From Seleniivibrio sp. (GTDB lineage Bacteria > Chrysiogenota > Deferribacteres > Deferribacterales > Geovibrionaceae): a DNA stretch of 64,000 bases. Within the stretch, counting starts at the first letter, position 1. Each line of letters begins with the position of its first letter. Position numbers and translations under genes: made by a program. The stretch spans positions 1 through 64,000 of the forward strand of contig NZ_JAJOIL010000030.1 of the NCBI RefSeq assembly GCF_021209385.1. Direction: 5' to 3'. Positions 9,996 to 18,952 of the stretch are shown piece after piece. The notes below the pieces were generated by a model that saw only the letters and a list, made by a program, of their open reading frames with translations, had not been told where the DNA came from and searched no databases.

Positions 9996-10014
9996 TTTTT
10001 TTGTTACCGGTTTG

Positions 10015-10095
10015 GCGAGTGTGGCGGAATTGGTAGACGCGCTAGACTTAGGATCTAGTGTCCTTGGCGTGGGGGTTCGAGTCCCTTCACTCGCA
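10015..10095 (+). tRNA. tRNA-Leu (anticodon TAG)
   Basis: Acceptor arms GCGAGTG / CACTCGC. Anticodon TAG in GACTTAGGATC. A long variable arm (TGTCCTTGGCGTG region) gives the class II length of 81 bases. Confidence 0.97.
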
Positions 10096-10108
10096 TATCA
10101 TGCCTTCC

Positions 10109-10181
10109 GCGGGTGTAGCTCAACTGGTGGAGCACGACCTTCCCAAGGTTGAGGTTGCCGGTTCGAGCCCGGTCACCCGCT
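10109..10181 (+). tRNA. tRNA-Gly (anticodon CCC)
   Basis: Acceptor arms GCGGGTG / CACCCGC. The loop TTCCCAA between CGACC and GGTTG gives anticodon CCC, reading GGG. The T arm has GGTTCGAGCCC. It ends about 50 bases before tig. Confidence 0.95.
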
Positions 10182-10234
10182 TAAAAATCCAAATTAGTCA
10201 GTTATATTCTTTGATAGATTCCAAGGAGAAAACA

Positions 10235-11584
10235 ATGAAAGTTACTGTTGCCGACAAAGAGAAGTCACAAAAAGAACTCAGTGTGGAGATCCCTGCACAG
10301 GTCTATAAAGACACTTTTGAAAAAGAATTCGATAAAGCTGCAAAAACTGTCAAAGTTGCCGGTTTCCGCGAAGGAAAAGCACCCAAAGATGTCGTTATGA
10401 AAGAAAAAGGACACGCTATCCGTGTCTATGCCCTTGAACACGTCATCAACGAAGCAGTTAAGAACGCAATCGAAGAGAACGGTATCAGAGCTATGGGACA
10501 GCCCGAAGTTAAAGACGTTAAATTTGAAGACGACGATTCTCCCATCACTTTTAAAGTGTGTGTTGACGTTTTCCCCGTATTTGATGTCGTAAGCTATACA
10601 GGTTTTGAGTTCACCAAAGAGATAAACAGCGTTGAAAAAGAGGATGTCGATAATGTTGTTGATAACCTCCTGAAACGTCAGGCTCAGTTTGAAACCGTTG
10701 AAGGCGGCGAAGTCGCTGACGGAAACATGGCTGTAATAGATTTTGAAGGAAAGCTTAACGGCGAGGTTATCCCCTCTGCATGCGCAAAAGCTTACTCACT
10801 TGAAATCGGCTCTAACACATTCATCCCCGGATTTGAAGAGCAGATCATCGGTATGAAAGTCGGCGATGTTAAAGACATCACTGTAACTTTCCCCGCTGAA
10901 TATCATGAGAAATCTCTCGCAGGTCAGCCTGTGGTTTTCACAATCACCCTGCATGAAATAAAACAGAAAAAAGCTCCCGTACTTGACGATGCATTCGCAA
11001 AAAGCATAGGCGAAAAATACGAAACAGCAGAAGCTCTTCTGAAGGCTATTGAGGAAGACCTCAAAGCTGAAGCGGCAGACCTTTCAAAAGACGCTCTTTA
11101 CAATGCAATGCTTGAAAAAATAATTTCTGAGAACCCTTTCGATATTCCGGCTGTCATGGTTGTAGAACAAGCGGAAAAACTTGCTGAACAGACGCTTCGC
11201 CAATACAGCATGTACGGCATGAACCCCGAACAATTCGGAATGAATAAGAAAAAAATTGCCGAACAGCACATGGACGCTGCCGAAAGACAGATAAAAAGCG
11301 CTCTTGTTATTAATAAGATTTCCGAAAAGAACAATATCAACCCCACAGACGAGGACGTTGATAAGGCAATCGCGGAATACGCGGAAAAATTTGAAAGATC
11401 TGTTGATGATTTCAAAAAAGAACTTGAGCAGTACGGCGGCATAGCTTCTTTCAGAAACACAGTTTTCACCAACATGGTCTATGACTATCTTACTGCTAAT
11501 AACAAAATAGCCGAAAAAGTTATCAGCAAGGCGGAAAGAGACGCGAAAATAGCTGAGGCGTCAAAGGCTGCCAAGGAAGCGTAA
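10235..11584 (+). CDS. tig: trigger factor, ribosome-associated chaperone / prolyl isomerase
   Basis: A 449-residue trigger factor. The N-terminal ribosome-binding domain carries the signature [14 protein letters not shown] (family GFRxGKxP). The central FKBP-type domain follows ([36 protein letters not shown]). The C-terminal part is the helical chaperone arm. The start at 10235 follows a strong AAGGAG site; the longer open frame upstream runs through the tRNA-Gly gene and is not coding. clpP starts one base after the stop, giving the common tig-clpP-clpX-lon arrangement. Confidence 0.97.
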   Translation: MKVTVADKEKSQKELSVEIPAQVYKDTFEKEFDKAAKTVKVAGFREGKAPKDVVMKEKGHAIRVYALEHVINEAVKNAIEENGIRAMGQPEVKDVKFEDDDSPITFKVCVDVFPVFDVVSYTGFEFTKEINSVEKEDVDNVVDNLLKRQAQFETVEGGEVADGNMAVIDFEGKLNGEVIPSACAKAYSLEIGSNTFIPGFEEQIIGMKVGDVKDITVTFPAEYHEKSLAGQPVVFTITLHEIKQKKAPVLDDAFAKSIGEKYETAEALLKAIEEDLKAEAADLSKDALYNAMLEKIISENPFDIPAVMVVEQAEKLAEQTLRQYSMYGMNPEQFGMNKKKIAEQHMDAAERQIKSALVINKISEKNNINPTDEDVDKAIAEYAEKFERSVDDFKKELEQYGGIASFRNTVFTNMVYDYLTANNKIAEKVISKAERDAKIAEASKAAKEA

Positions 11585-11585
11585 T

Positions 11586-12173
11586 ATGAGCTATTATATC
11601 CCTTATGTCATTGAACAGACAGGAAGAGGAGAAAGGTCTTACGACATTTACTCCCGTCTGCTTAAAGACAGGATCATATTCTTAGGTTCGCAGGTGGAAA
11701 GCGGAGTGGCAAACTCCATTGTTGCGCAGCTTCTTTTCCTTGAGGCGGAAGACCCCGATAAGGACATCTTCCTTTATATCAACAGCCCCGGCGGCGTTGT
11801 TACAGACGGTCTCGCCATACTTGACACTATGAACTACATCAAACCCGACGTATCCACAATCTGCATCGGACAGGCATCCAGCATGGGCGCCGTTCTCCTT
11901 GCGGCAGGTGCGAAAGGCAAAAGATTCGCTCTTCCCCACGCGCGCATCATGATCCACCAGGTTCTCGGCGGCGCACAGGGTCAGGCGACAGATATAGAGA
12001 TTCACGCGAAAGAGATCCTTCGCGTTAAAGAAGTTCTGAACGGAATTCTTGCTTCCGCATCCGGTAAAACCGTTGATCAGCTTGCGAAAGATTCCGACAG
12101 AGACAACTTCATGTCAGCAGCAGAGGCTAAAGAGTACGGTCTTATAGACGATGTATTCACCAAGAGGGGTTGA
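11586..12173 (+). CDS. clpP: ATP-dependent Clp protease proteolytic subunit
   Basis: 195-residue serine peptidase that forms the tetradecameric chamber fed by ClpX. Catalytic triad: Ser99 ([11 protein letters not shown]), His124 (RIMIHQ), Asp173 (DSDRDNFMS). The conserved YINSPGG strand is at 64-70. Almost no propeptide precedes the mature-like start. It is translationally coupled to tig, with an AAGGA site inside the tig 3' end. Confidence 0.98.
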   Translation: MSYYIPYVIEQTGRGERSYDIYSRLLKDRIIFLGSQVESGVANSIVAQLLFLEAEDPDKDIFLYINSPGGVVTDGLAILDTMNYIKPDVSTICIGQASSMGAVLLAAGAKGKRFALPHARIMIHQVLGGAQGQATDIEIHAKEILRVKEVLNGILASASGKTVDQLAKDSDRDNFMSAAEAKEYGLIDDVFTKRG

Positions 12174-12217
12174 AATATTTACACATATGCATATATTTGT
12201 GTAGATAAACAATCCGA

Positions 12218-12234
12218 CGCGGACTAGGTTCGCG
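12218..12234 (+). terminator. hairpin between clpP and clpX
   Basis: CGCGGAC-TAG-GTTCGCG makes a 7-bp stem with one G-T wobble, followed by TTTAATTC. It lies in the 119-base clpP-clpX gap. A second looser dyad, TACACA / TGTGTA, is at 12180-12203. It may be a weak attenuator that sets the clpP:clpX ratio. No clear promoter was found. Confidence 0.35.
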
Positions 12235-12292
12235 TTTAATTCAGGCGGCAGAGCGGCAGGATGTCGTTTTGTTGTCCACGCGAGGTGTGTCC

Positions 12293-13534
12293 ATGGCAAA
12301 ATCAAAAAAAGAAACACTCTCCTGTTCATTCTGCGGAAAAACTCAGGACGAAGTAAAAAAACTGATTGCAGGTCCCAACGTATTTATCTGCAACGAATGT
12401 ATAGAGCTTTGTAACGAGATTCTTAAAGAAGACCTCGAAGACGGCATCAAAGAGGACACTGCTCTTAAACTTCTCACTCCGGCGGAGATAAAAGAGAAGC
12501 TTGACGAATATGTCATAGGTCAGCAGGAAGCCAAAAAAGTGCTTAGCGTTGCTGTACACAACCACTATAAAAGAGTTCTCCACGGCAAGAAGAGCGAAGT
12601 TGAACTTGAAAAGAGCAATATTCTTCTGCTCGGACCCACAGGAACAGGAAAGACCCTTCTTGCAAGAACTCTGGCAAGAGTGCTTAATGTTCCATTCGCT
12701 ATAGCCGATGCAACTACACTGACAGAAGCAGGCTATGTTGGCGAGGATGTTGAGAACGTTGTTCTTAAACTTCTTCAAAATGCCGACTACGACGTTAACA
12801 GAGCACAGAACGGCATCATCTTTATCGACGAAATAGATAAGATAGCCAAGAAGACCGACAGCCCCAGCATCACGAGAGATGTTAGCGGTGAAGGTGTTCA
12901 GCAGGCGCTTCTTAAGATTATTGAGGGCACAATCGCCAACGTTCCGCCGCAGGGCGGGCGCAAACACCCGCAGCAGGACTACATTCAGGTTGATACATCA
13001 AACATCCTGTTCATAGTCGGCGGTGCTTTTGAGTTCCTCGACAGCCTTATCAAAAAACGTATAGGCGAAAAATCACTCGGATTTACAAAAAAATCCGTCG
13101 GAACAAAAGACTATACGAGATTTGAGCTTTTAAGACAGCTTCGTCCCGACGACCTTGTGAAATTCGGTCTTATCCCCGAATTTGTGGGCAGACTCCCCAT
13201 AGCTGCGGCTCTTGAGGATCTGGATGAAGAGGCTCTGGTTCGCATACTTCAGGAACCTAAGAATGCACTCATCAAACAGTACATTCAGATGTTCTCTTTT
13301 GACGACGTTAAGCTGACCTTCACAAACTCCGCTCTGAAAGCAGTTGCCAAAAAGGCGCTGAACAGAAAGACAGGTGCGAGAGGTCTGCGTTCAATCCTTG
13401 AAGAAGCCATGATGGAAATCATGTATGATGTGCCTTCCGACAGCGATATTGTCGAATGTATCATCAATGAGGATGTGATAAACGATAACGCAAAACCCAT
13501 CCTGATGTATGAAAATAAAAAAGAGACCGCGTAA
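12293..13534 (+). CDS. clpX: ATP-dependent Clp protease ATP-binding subunit
   Basis: 413-residue AAA+ unfoldase partner of ClpP. An N-terminal C4 zinc finger (CSFCGK ... CNECIELC) is followed by Walker A GPTGTGKT, Walker [11 protein letters not shown], and the sensor/arginine-finger region (EFVGRLPI). The ClpP-docking IGF-type loop reads IGEKSLGF in this protein (the loop itself is not certain). The ATG at 12293 is chosen because of the GAGGTG site just upstream. A terminator follows at 13594. Confidence 0.97.
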   Translation: MAKSKKETLSCSFCGKTQDEVKKLIAGPNVFICNECIELCNEILKEDLEDGIKEDTALKLLTPAEIKEKLDEYVIGQQEAKKVLSVAVHNHYKRVLHGKKSEVELEKSNILLLGPTGTGKTLLARTLARVLNVPFAIADATTLTEAGYVGEDVENVVLKLLQNADYDVNRAQNGIIFIDEIDKIAKKTDSPSITRDVSGEGVQQALLKIIEGTIANVPPQGGRKHPQQDYIQVDTSNILFIVGGAFEFLDSLIKKRIGEKSLGFTKKSVGTKDYTRFELLRQLRPDDLVKFGLIPEFVGRLPIAAALEDLDEEALVRILQEPKNALIKQYIQMFSFDDVKLTFTNSALKAVAKKALNRKTGARGLRSILEEAMMEIMYDVPSDSDIVECIINEDVINDNAKPILMYENKKETA

Positions 13535-13593
13535 AAGCATTTCCAGCAAGTAACCCTTGCCCTTTTTGTAAAAATCAACTTATTATACATAAA

Positions 13594-13629
13594 AGCAACG
13601 CTCCCTTCGGGGAGCTTTGCTTTATTTAT
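13594..13629 (+). terminator. rho-independent terminator of clpX
   Basis: AGCAA-C-GCTCCC, a TTCG tetraloop, then GGGAGC-T-TTGCT form a two-part stem with a single mismatch. TTTATTTAT follows. It lies 60 bases after the clpX stop and before lon, so lon needs its own promoter or read-through. Confidence 0.85.
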
Positions 13630-13648
13630 CTGAAATTACAGGTGATGA

Positions 13649-15958
13649 ATGGAGAGAATAGAGCAATATCCGCTTATCCCCCTCAGGGACATGGTGGTTT
13701 TTCCTTATATGATAACTCCGGTGTTTGTAGGGCGTGATAAGTCTGTCAATGCCGTTGAACTTGCTGAAAAGACAGGGGGCTATGTCTTTTTCGTTCTTCA
13801 AAAGGACGAAGAGATAAACGACCCCGCGTTTGAAGATATGTACACCACAGGTGTTTCCGCAAAGATACTGCAGGTACTTAAACTGCCTGACGGAACAGTT
13901 AAACTCCTGATGGAAGGGATGCAGCGGGGACGCATACTGTCTGTGGCTGACGAAGGCGACTGCCTTTTTGTTAATGCCAGCATGCTTTCAGACGGCGAAA
14001 TAGAACATTCGGAAGAACCGGTGCTTTTCAAAATGCTGGCGGAAAATTTCAGAACCTATTCTGAACTTTCAAAGAAGATTAACGAAAATATTCTCAGCAC
14101 TGTAAGTGAAATAGACGATATTAACAGGCTGGCATATTCTGTTGCCTCATATATGCCTGTGAAAAATACTGAACAGCAGACAATTCTTGAGACAGACAGC
14201 GCACAGGAACGTGTTGAAAAGGTCATTGAGCTTGTGCAGACCTACACTGAACTTGTGAAAATGGATAACCGCATCCGCCAGAAAGTTAAAAGCCAGATGT
14301 CAAAAGCTCAGAAAGAGTATTACCTCGGCGAACAGGTCAAGGCGATCAACGAAGAGCTTGGCAAAGACGACGATTTCAAGGCGGACATTGACGAGCTTGA
14401 AGAAAAGATAACCTCCGCGAAGCTCAGTGAAGTTGTTAAGGAAAAAACTAAAAAGGAATTCAGGAAACTGAAACTGATGTCCCCTATGAGTGCAGAGGCT
14501 ACCGTTGTCCGCAACTATCTGGACTGGATACTCTCTATGCCCTGGGGCAACTATACGGAAGACAAGCTTGAGCTTAAGAACGCGGAAGAGATACTTAACC
14601 GCGACCATTTCGGACTTGAAAAACCGAAAGAACGCATACTCGAATACCTCGCAGTCAAAAAGATCGCACCTGATATCAAGGGTGCAATACTCTGCTTTAC
14701 AGGACCTCCCGGTGTGGGCAAGACCTCACTGGCTCGTTCCATAGCGGAAGCCATGGGAAGAGAGTTCGTTCGTATGTCCCTTGGCGGCGTGCGGGACGAG
14801 GCGGAGATACGCGGACACAGGAAAACATATATCGGCTCACTGCCGGGTAAAATTATTCAGAGCGTCAAAAAAGCGAAAAGCATGAACCCCGTGTTTCTGC
14901 TGGACGAGATTGATAAACTGGGTGCGGATTTCAGAGGCGACCCGTCGTCTGCTCTGCTTGAGGTGCTTGACCCCGAACAGAACTCAACCTTTGTCGACCA
15001 CTATCTTGAGGTGGAATTCGACCTTTCAAAAGTTCTGTTCATTACAACTGCGAACAGCCTTGACGGTATACCAAGACCCCTTCTGGACAGAATGGAAGTG
15101 ATACCTGTAACAGGCTACACTGAAAAGGAAAAATTCGGCATAGCAACTAAGTTCCTTCTGCCGAAACAGCTCAAAGAGCATAACCTCGACAGCGAAAGAG
15201 TGAAGATAGCAGACAGCGCCGTATACGGCGTTATCAGAGGATATACAAAAGAGGCAGGCGTAAGAAACCTTGAGCGCGAGATTGCTTCTATAATCAGAAA
15301 AGCCGCTAAGAAGATAGTTGAAAATCCGGAGCTTAAGGCTGTTAAAGTTAATGAAAAGAATCTGGATAAGTATCTGGGGAAGATGAAGTTCCGCTCCGAA
15401 GCGATACCCGCGCCAGTTGAAACAGGCGTTGCAACCGGACTGGCATGGACACCATACGGCGGTGATATCCTGCAGATAGAGGTCGCCATATACAGAGGAA
15501 ACGGCAAATTACAGCTCACGGGCAAGCTTGGTGACGTTATGAAGGAATCGGCACAGACAGCTTTTACAGTTGCGAAAAGCTGTGCCACAAGGCTTCAGAT
15601 ACCCGCTAAACGATTTTCGGAGTTTGACCTTCATGTCCATGTTCCGGAAGGCGCTGTGCCTAAGGACGGACCCAGTGCGGGCATTACGATGACAACTGCG
15701 ATTCTCTCCGCTCTTTCCGAGCGTCAGGTGCGCTGCGATATCGCCATGACAGGAGAGATAACATTAAGAGGACGTGTATTGGCGATAGGCGGTGTTAAAG
15801 AAAAAGTTCTCGCCGCACACAGAGCGGGTGTAAAAGAGGTTATTTTGCCGAAAGCCAACGATAAGGACTTGACAGACATTCCCAGTGATGTTAGAACTGT
15901 GCTTCGTATCCATCTGGTCGAGCATATTGATCAGGTGTTGGATATAGTGTTAATTTAA
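13649..15958 (+). CDS. lon: ATP-dependent Lon protease
   Basis: 769-residue cytoplasmic Lon (LonA type). The N-terminal substrate-recognition domain opens YPLIPLRDMVVFPYM. The AAA+ module has Walker A GPPGVGKTS and Walker B PVFLLDEIDKLG. The protease domain has the catalytic dyad Ser676 (PKDGPSAGI) and Lys719 (GGVKEKVLAA), with the standard 43-residue spacing. The start is fixed by AGGTGA 4 bases upstream. Length is normal. Confidence 0.98.
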   Translation: MERIEQYPLIPLRDMVVFPYMITPVFVGRDKSVNAVELAEKTGGYVFFVLQKDEEINDPAFEDMYTTGVSAKILQVLKLPDGTVKLLMEGMQRGRILSVADEGDCLFVNASMLSDGEIEHSEEPVLFKMLAENFRTYSELSKKINENILSTVSEIDDINRLAYSVASYMPVKNTEQQTILETDSAQERVEKVIELVQTYTELVKMDNRIRQKVKSQMSKAQKEYYLGEQVKAINEELGKDDDFKADIDELEEKITSAKLSEVVKEKTKKEFRKLKLMSPMSAEATVVRNYLDWILSMPWGNYTEDKLELKNAEEILNRDHFGLEKPKERILEYLAVKKIAPDIKGAILCFTGPPGVGKTSLARSIAEAMGREFVRMSLGGVRDEAEIRGHRKTYIGSLPGKIIQSVKKAKSMNPVFLLDEIDKLGADFRGDPSSALLEVLDPEQNSTFVDHYLEVEFDLSKVLFITTANSLDGIPRPLLDRMEVIPVTGYTEKEKFGIATKFLLPKQLKEHNLDSERVKIADSAVYGVIRGYTKEAGVRNLEREIASIIRKAAKKIVENPELKAVKVNEKNLDKYLGKMKFRSEAIPAPVETGVATGLAWTPYGGDILQIEVAIYRGNGKLQLTGKLGDVMKESAQTAFTVAKSCATRLQIPAKRFSEFDLHVHVPEGAVPKDGPSAGITMTTAILSALSERQVRCDIAMTGEITLRGRVLAIGGVKEKVLAAHRAGVKEVILPKANDKDLTDIPSDVRTVLRIHLVEHIDQVLDIVLI

Positions 15959-15983
15959 ATTTATAGAAAAGGATGTGATTACA

Positions 15984-16202
15984 GTGGCAATAAACGCTAT
16001 TGTAAAGGTTGACGGCGATAACGTCGACTACGCTCTTAAACTTCTGAAAAAGAAGATAGAGCGCGAGGGTCTCATTAGGGAGATTAAAACTCATACCTAC
16101 TATGAGAAACCCACAGAGGTTCGCAGAAAAAAACTGCTTAAAGCAAAACGCAAACAGCAGAAACTTCAGCGTAAACTCAACGATAAGTACAAATACTATT
16201 AA
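15984..16202 (+). CDS. rpsU: 30S ribosomal protein S21
   Basis: 72-residue basic small-subunit protein. It opens (M)AINAIVKVDGDNVDYALK and has the family's C-terminal lysine/arginine tail (RRKKLLKAKRKQQKLQRKL). Two in-frame GTG codons are possible. The second, at 15984, is 10 bases after AAAAGGA and gives the usual N-terminus; the first (15975) is too close to that site. A terminator follows at 16246. Confidence 0.95.
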   Translation: MAINAIVKVDGDNVDYALKLLKKKIEREGLIREIKTHTYYEKPTEVRRKKLLKAKRKQQKLQRKLNDKYKYY

Positions 16203-16245
16203 GAATGTATGGTTGCTTGGATAAAGCGGCTGTCTTAATGAGAAG

Positions 16246-16285
16246 TGACCGGTAGAGCGAGGCCTCTATCGGTCATTTTACTTTC
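16246..16285 (+). terminator. rho-independent terminator after rpsU
   Basis: TGACCGGTAGAG and CTCTATCGGTCA form a 12-bp stem with one G-T wobble around CGAGGC. TTTTACTTTC follows. Confidence 0.88.
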
Positions 16286-16295
16286 AATCGTTTGC

Positions 16296-16325
16296 TTTAC
16301 AATCAAATTCAACTCATGTTAAGAT
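16296..16325 (+). promoter_or_regulatory. possible promoter of the MBOAT-SGNH pair
   Basis: TTTACA (16296-16301) and TAAGAT (16320-16325) are separated by 18 bases, just after the rpsU terminator and about 50 bases before the MBOAT start. Matches are partial, so this is tentative. Confidence 0.35.
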
Positions 16326-16373
16326 CACACTGTATTCATAATCTCCCAGGACAACCCTTTTGAAGGTTTCTCA

Positions 16374-17789
16374 ATGTTATTTCACAGTGATGTTTTCATA
16401 TTTGTTTTTCTTCCGGTGACGTTCTGTGCGTATTTTTTGTTGTCTTCTAAAACTTCAGAAGGTGTTTCAAGATTTTTTTTGCTTGCGGCCTCTCTCTTTT
16501 TTTACAGCTACTGGAATATAGCTTTTTTGCCTCTGATTCTGCTGTCGATCATCTTTAACTACACTGCAGGAAGATTCTTAAGTGAAAAAAGACGCATTTT
16601 CAGAGTTACGCCGAAAAGCATTCTCACTTTGGCTGTTCTGGCAAATATAATGTTACTGTTCTACTATAAGTATTATAACTTTTTCATAACTAATCTGAAT
16701 TATGTCTCAGGCAGTTCGCTGACTCTGCTTCATATTGCACTTCCACTTGGTCTCTCTTTTTTTACATTTCAGCAGATAGCATATCTCGTGGACTCATACA
16801 GAAGAGAGACGAAAGAGTACAGTCTGGTCAACTATGCTTTGTTCGTAACATTCTTCCCCCAACTGATAGCTGGACCGATCACTCATCACAAAGATATTAT
16901 TTCCCAGTTTGAGTGTAAAAACGTCGGTAAAATTGATTATGATAATATTGCAAAAGGACTTTTCATTTTTTCAATTGGTCTGTTTAAAAAAACTTTTATT
17001 GCAGACAGTCTTACGAAGTTTGTAACCGAGGGCTTTAACGGAACAGATCCTTTGTGCTTTGCTGCCGCCTGGTGCTATAGTTTTGCGGCAACAATAAGAA
17101 TATATTTTGATTTCAGCGGTTACGCAGATATGGCTATAGGATTGGGTCTGCTTTTTAATATCAGAATTCCCGTTAATTTTGATTCACCATACAGAGCACA
17201 TTCGGTAGCAGATTTCTGGCGGCGATGGCACATAACACTTTCGCAATTTGTAAATAAATATGTTTTTATGCCTATCCTGCGGGCTTTCGGCAGTTACAGC
17301 CTTGCAAAGGCTATGACCGCGATATTCATTTCAATGGTTATAATCGGTTTGTGGCATGGTGCAAACTGGACTTTTATTGTTTTCGGTGCAGTACACGGAG
17401 TTGCTGTGGCGTTCAATCATTTCTGGAAGAAGAAAATATCGTATCAGCTGCCTGATCTTGCCGCATGGTTTATAACTTTTATTTTCGTCAGTGTATCAAT
17501 AACCATATTTACCGCTGACAATATGAGCGCAGTGGGGAGAATGTTCAGTGCCATGTTCTCCTTCAGCAGTTTTTCCGTTAATGAGTCATTGAGTTATTTC
17601 CTCATAATCTGGCGTAAACTCTTAATAATCACTTTGGGCATGGGAATTATTCTCTATCCCGTAAATTCTGTTCAGAGACTGAATAATTTTAAATCGAATT
17701 ATAATACAGCTGTTTTGGCGGCAGTTTGCTTTGCCATAGGAATATTGTTTAACATGAAATCGCCTCAGTTCATTTATTTTGTGTTTTGA
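16374..17789 (+). CDS. MBOAT family membrane O-acyltransferase (AlgI-like)
   Basis: 471-residue polytopic inner-membrane protein of the MBOAT family, close in type to AlgI/DltB/PatA. These move an acyl (usually acetyl) group across the membrane for O-acetylation of polysaccharide or peptidoglycan. About ten hydrophobic segments are visible. The family's catalytic histidine is His328 in GLWHGANWTF, and the conserved FDFSGYADMAIG and VADFWRRWHITLS stretches are present. The start follows GAAGGT. The next gene, an SGNH protein 8 bases on, is the expected partner that completes the transfer outside the membrane. The DNA is more AT-rich than its neighbours, which hints at transfer. Confidence 0.9.
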   Translation: MLFHSDVFIFVFLPVTFCAYFLLSSKTSEGVSRFFLLAASLFFYSYWNIAFLPLILLSIIFNYTAGRFLSEKRRIFRVTPKSILTLAVLANIMLLFYYKYYNFFITNLNYVSGSSLTLLHIALPLGLSFFTFQQIAYLVDSYRRETKEYSLVNYALFVTFFPQLIAGPITHHKDIISQFECKNVGKIDYDNIAKGLFIFSIGLFKKTFIADSLTKFVTEGFNGTDPLCFAAAWCYSFAATIRIYFDFSGYADMAIGLGLLFNIRIPVNFDSPYRAHSVADFWRRWHITLSQFVNKYVFMPILRAFGSYSLAKAMTAIFISMVIIGLWHGANWTFIVFGAVHGVAVAFNHFWKKKISYQLPDLAAWFITFIFVSVSITIFTADNMSAVGRMFSAMFSFSSFSVNESLSYFLIIWRKLLIITLGMGIILYPVNSVQRLNNFKSNYNTAVLAAVCFAIGILFNMKSPQFIYFVF

Positions 17790-17797
17790 GGTAACTG

Positions 17798-18952
17798 ATG
17801 AAAAGTAAGCAATGGATTTTAACTTTTTTTGTATCAGTGTTATTGATAGGAATATCGACAGCTGTTTTTGTCTGGTATTCTGATCCTCATGATTTAGGGA
17901 AAATTGAAAACAGAGACTATAATAGTTTTTCAGATTATAATATGCGATATATCAAATTTAAGCAGATTCAAAAACTTAAACCGTCATATCTTATATTAGG
18001 TAGCTCAAGGGCATATGCAGGGTATGACACTATAAATGCCTATTTTGATAATAACACATATAATGCTGGTGTTGGCGGTGCCAGCATGTATGAAGTAAAT
18101 AAGTATTTTGACTCTGCTTTAAAACAGGGAAACTTAAAAAAAGTTTTGATTGGACTTGATTATCTATCGTTCAATGCTCAGCTTCATGTACGCGAGAAAA
18201 ATTTTGATGACTACGAGCAGCAGCAGATATGGTTTTATACTTATACGATCAGATTTGACGCAGTTAAAGACAGCATAAAAAAAGCACTGGGTACATTAAA
18301 AAGAACTCATAGGACTTTTACTGCAAGAGGAGTCGCAGAATCGACAGAAAAAAATATGTTTCTGGATAACATTAGCGTTGCTATGTCCTTACTTAAATAT
18401 ACTCAGCTGTATGCCGATATGTCCTCAGATTACAGATACGGTGATACTAAAAGAAATTCATTTGATGATTTTTCGACAATATTGGATGAATGTTATAAGA
18501 ACAATATTGAAGTTGAGCTTGTTTTCAACCCTTCGCACGTGCTGCAATGGGAAGTGGCGACTCTTAATGTCGGGTATGACAGCTGGCTTAAATGGAAAAA
18601 GGATGTTGTTGATGCAGTATACAAATCGGCAGAAGAACATGGCAAAAAGCCGTTTCCAATCATAGATTTTGCTGTCTATAATGATATCACAACAGAGAAA
18701 ATCCCACATTCATCCAATGAAATGCAATATTATTATGACACCAGTCACTTTAAAAGAAATGTCGGAGATATGGTTCTGGAACGGCTCAAAAGCGGTGTTG
18801 TTAAAGACGGATTCGGAATAGAACTTAACCCGCGGATGATGGACGGTTATCTGGCTAAGATGAAACAGGAAAGAGCGGATTATCTGAAAAAGTATTTAAA
18901 AGAAAACGGAAGCCTTTTTTCAAAGACTTCCGCTGATTTTGACTTAGATTAA
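17798..18952 (+). CDS. membrane-anchored SGNH-type acetyltransferase/hydrolase (AlgJ/AlgX-like role)
   Basis: 384 residues. One N-terminal membrane segment (about 6-27) anchors a periplasmic domain. SGNH blocks: LILGSSRA with the likely nucleophile Ser70, GVGGASMYE for block II, and DTSHFK near residue 313 giving the Asp-His pair. In pairs of this kind the MBOAT exports the acetyl group and the SGNH enzyme places it on the glycan (family knowledge). The target here is unknown. One line of this gene (17941-18000) is only 27% GC by hand count, against 52% in a secA line. It ends 4 bases inside the convergent secA gene. Confidence 0.8.
   Translation: MKSKQWILTFFVSVLLIGISTAVFVWYSDPHDLGKIENRDYNSFSDYNMRYIKFKQIQKLKPSYLILGSSRAYAGYDTINAYFDNNTYNAGVGGASMYEVNKYFDSALKQGNLKKVLIGLDYLSFNAQLHVREKNFDDYEQQQIWFYTYTIRFDAVKDSIKKALGTLKRTHRTFTARGVAESTEKNMFLDNISVAMSLLKYTQLYADMSSDYRYGDTKRNSFDDFSTILDECYKNNIEVELVFNPSHVLQWEVATLNVGYDSWLKWKKDVVDAVYKSAEEHGKKPFPIIDFAVYNDITTEKIPHSSNEMQYYYDTSHFKRNVGDMVLERLKSGVVKDGFGIELNPRMMDGYLAKMKQERADYLKKYLKENGSLFSKTSADFDLD

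Noticed and set aside
13557-13586. TTGCCC and TATTAT spaced by 18 bases, a possible lon promoter
   Set aside because: It lies upstream of the strong clpX terminator hairpin, so transcription from it would have to pass the terminator to reach lon.
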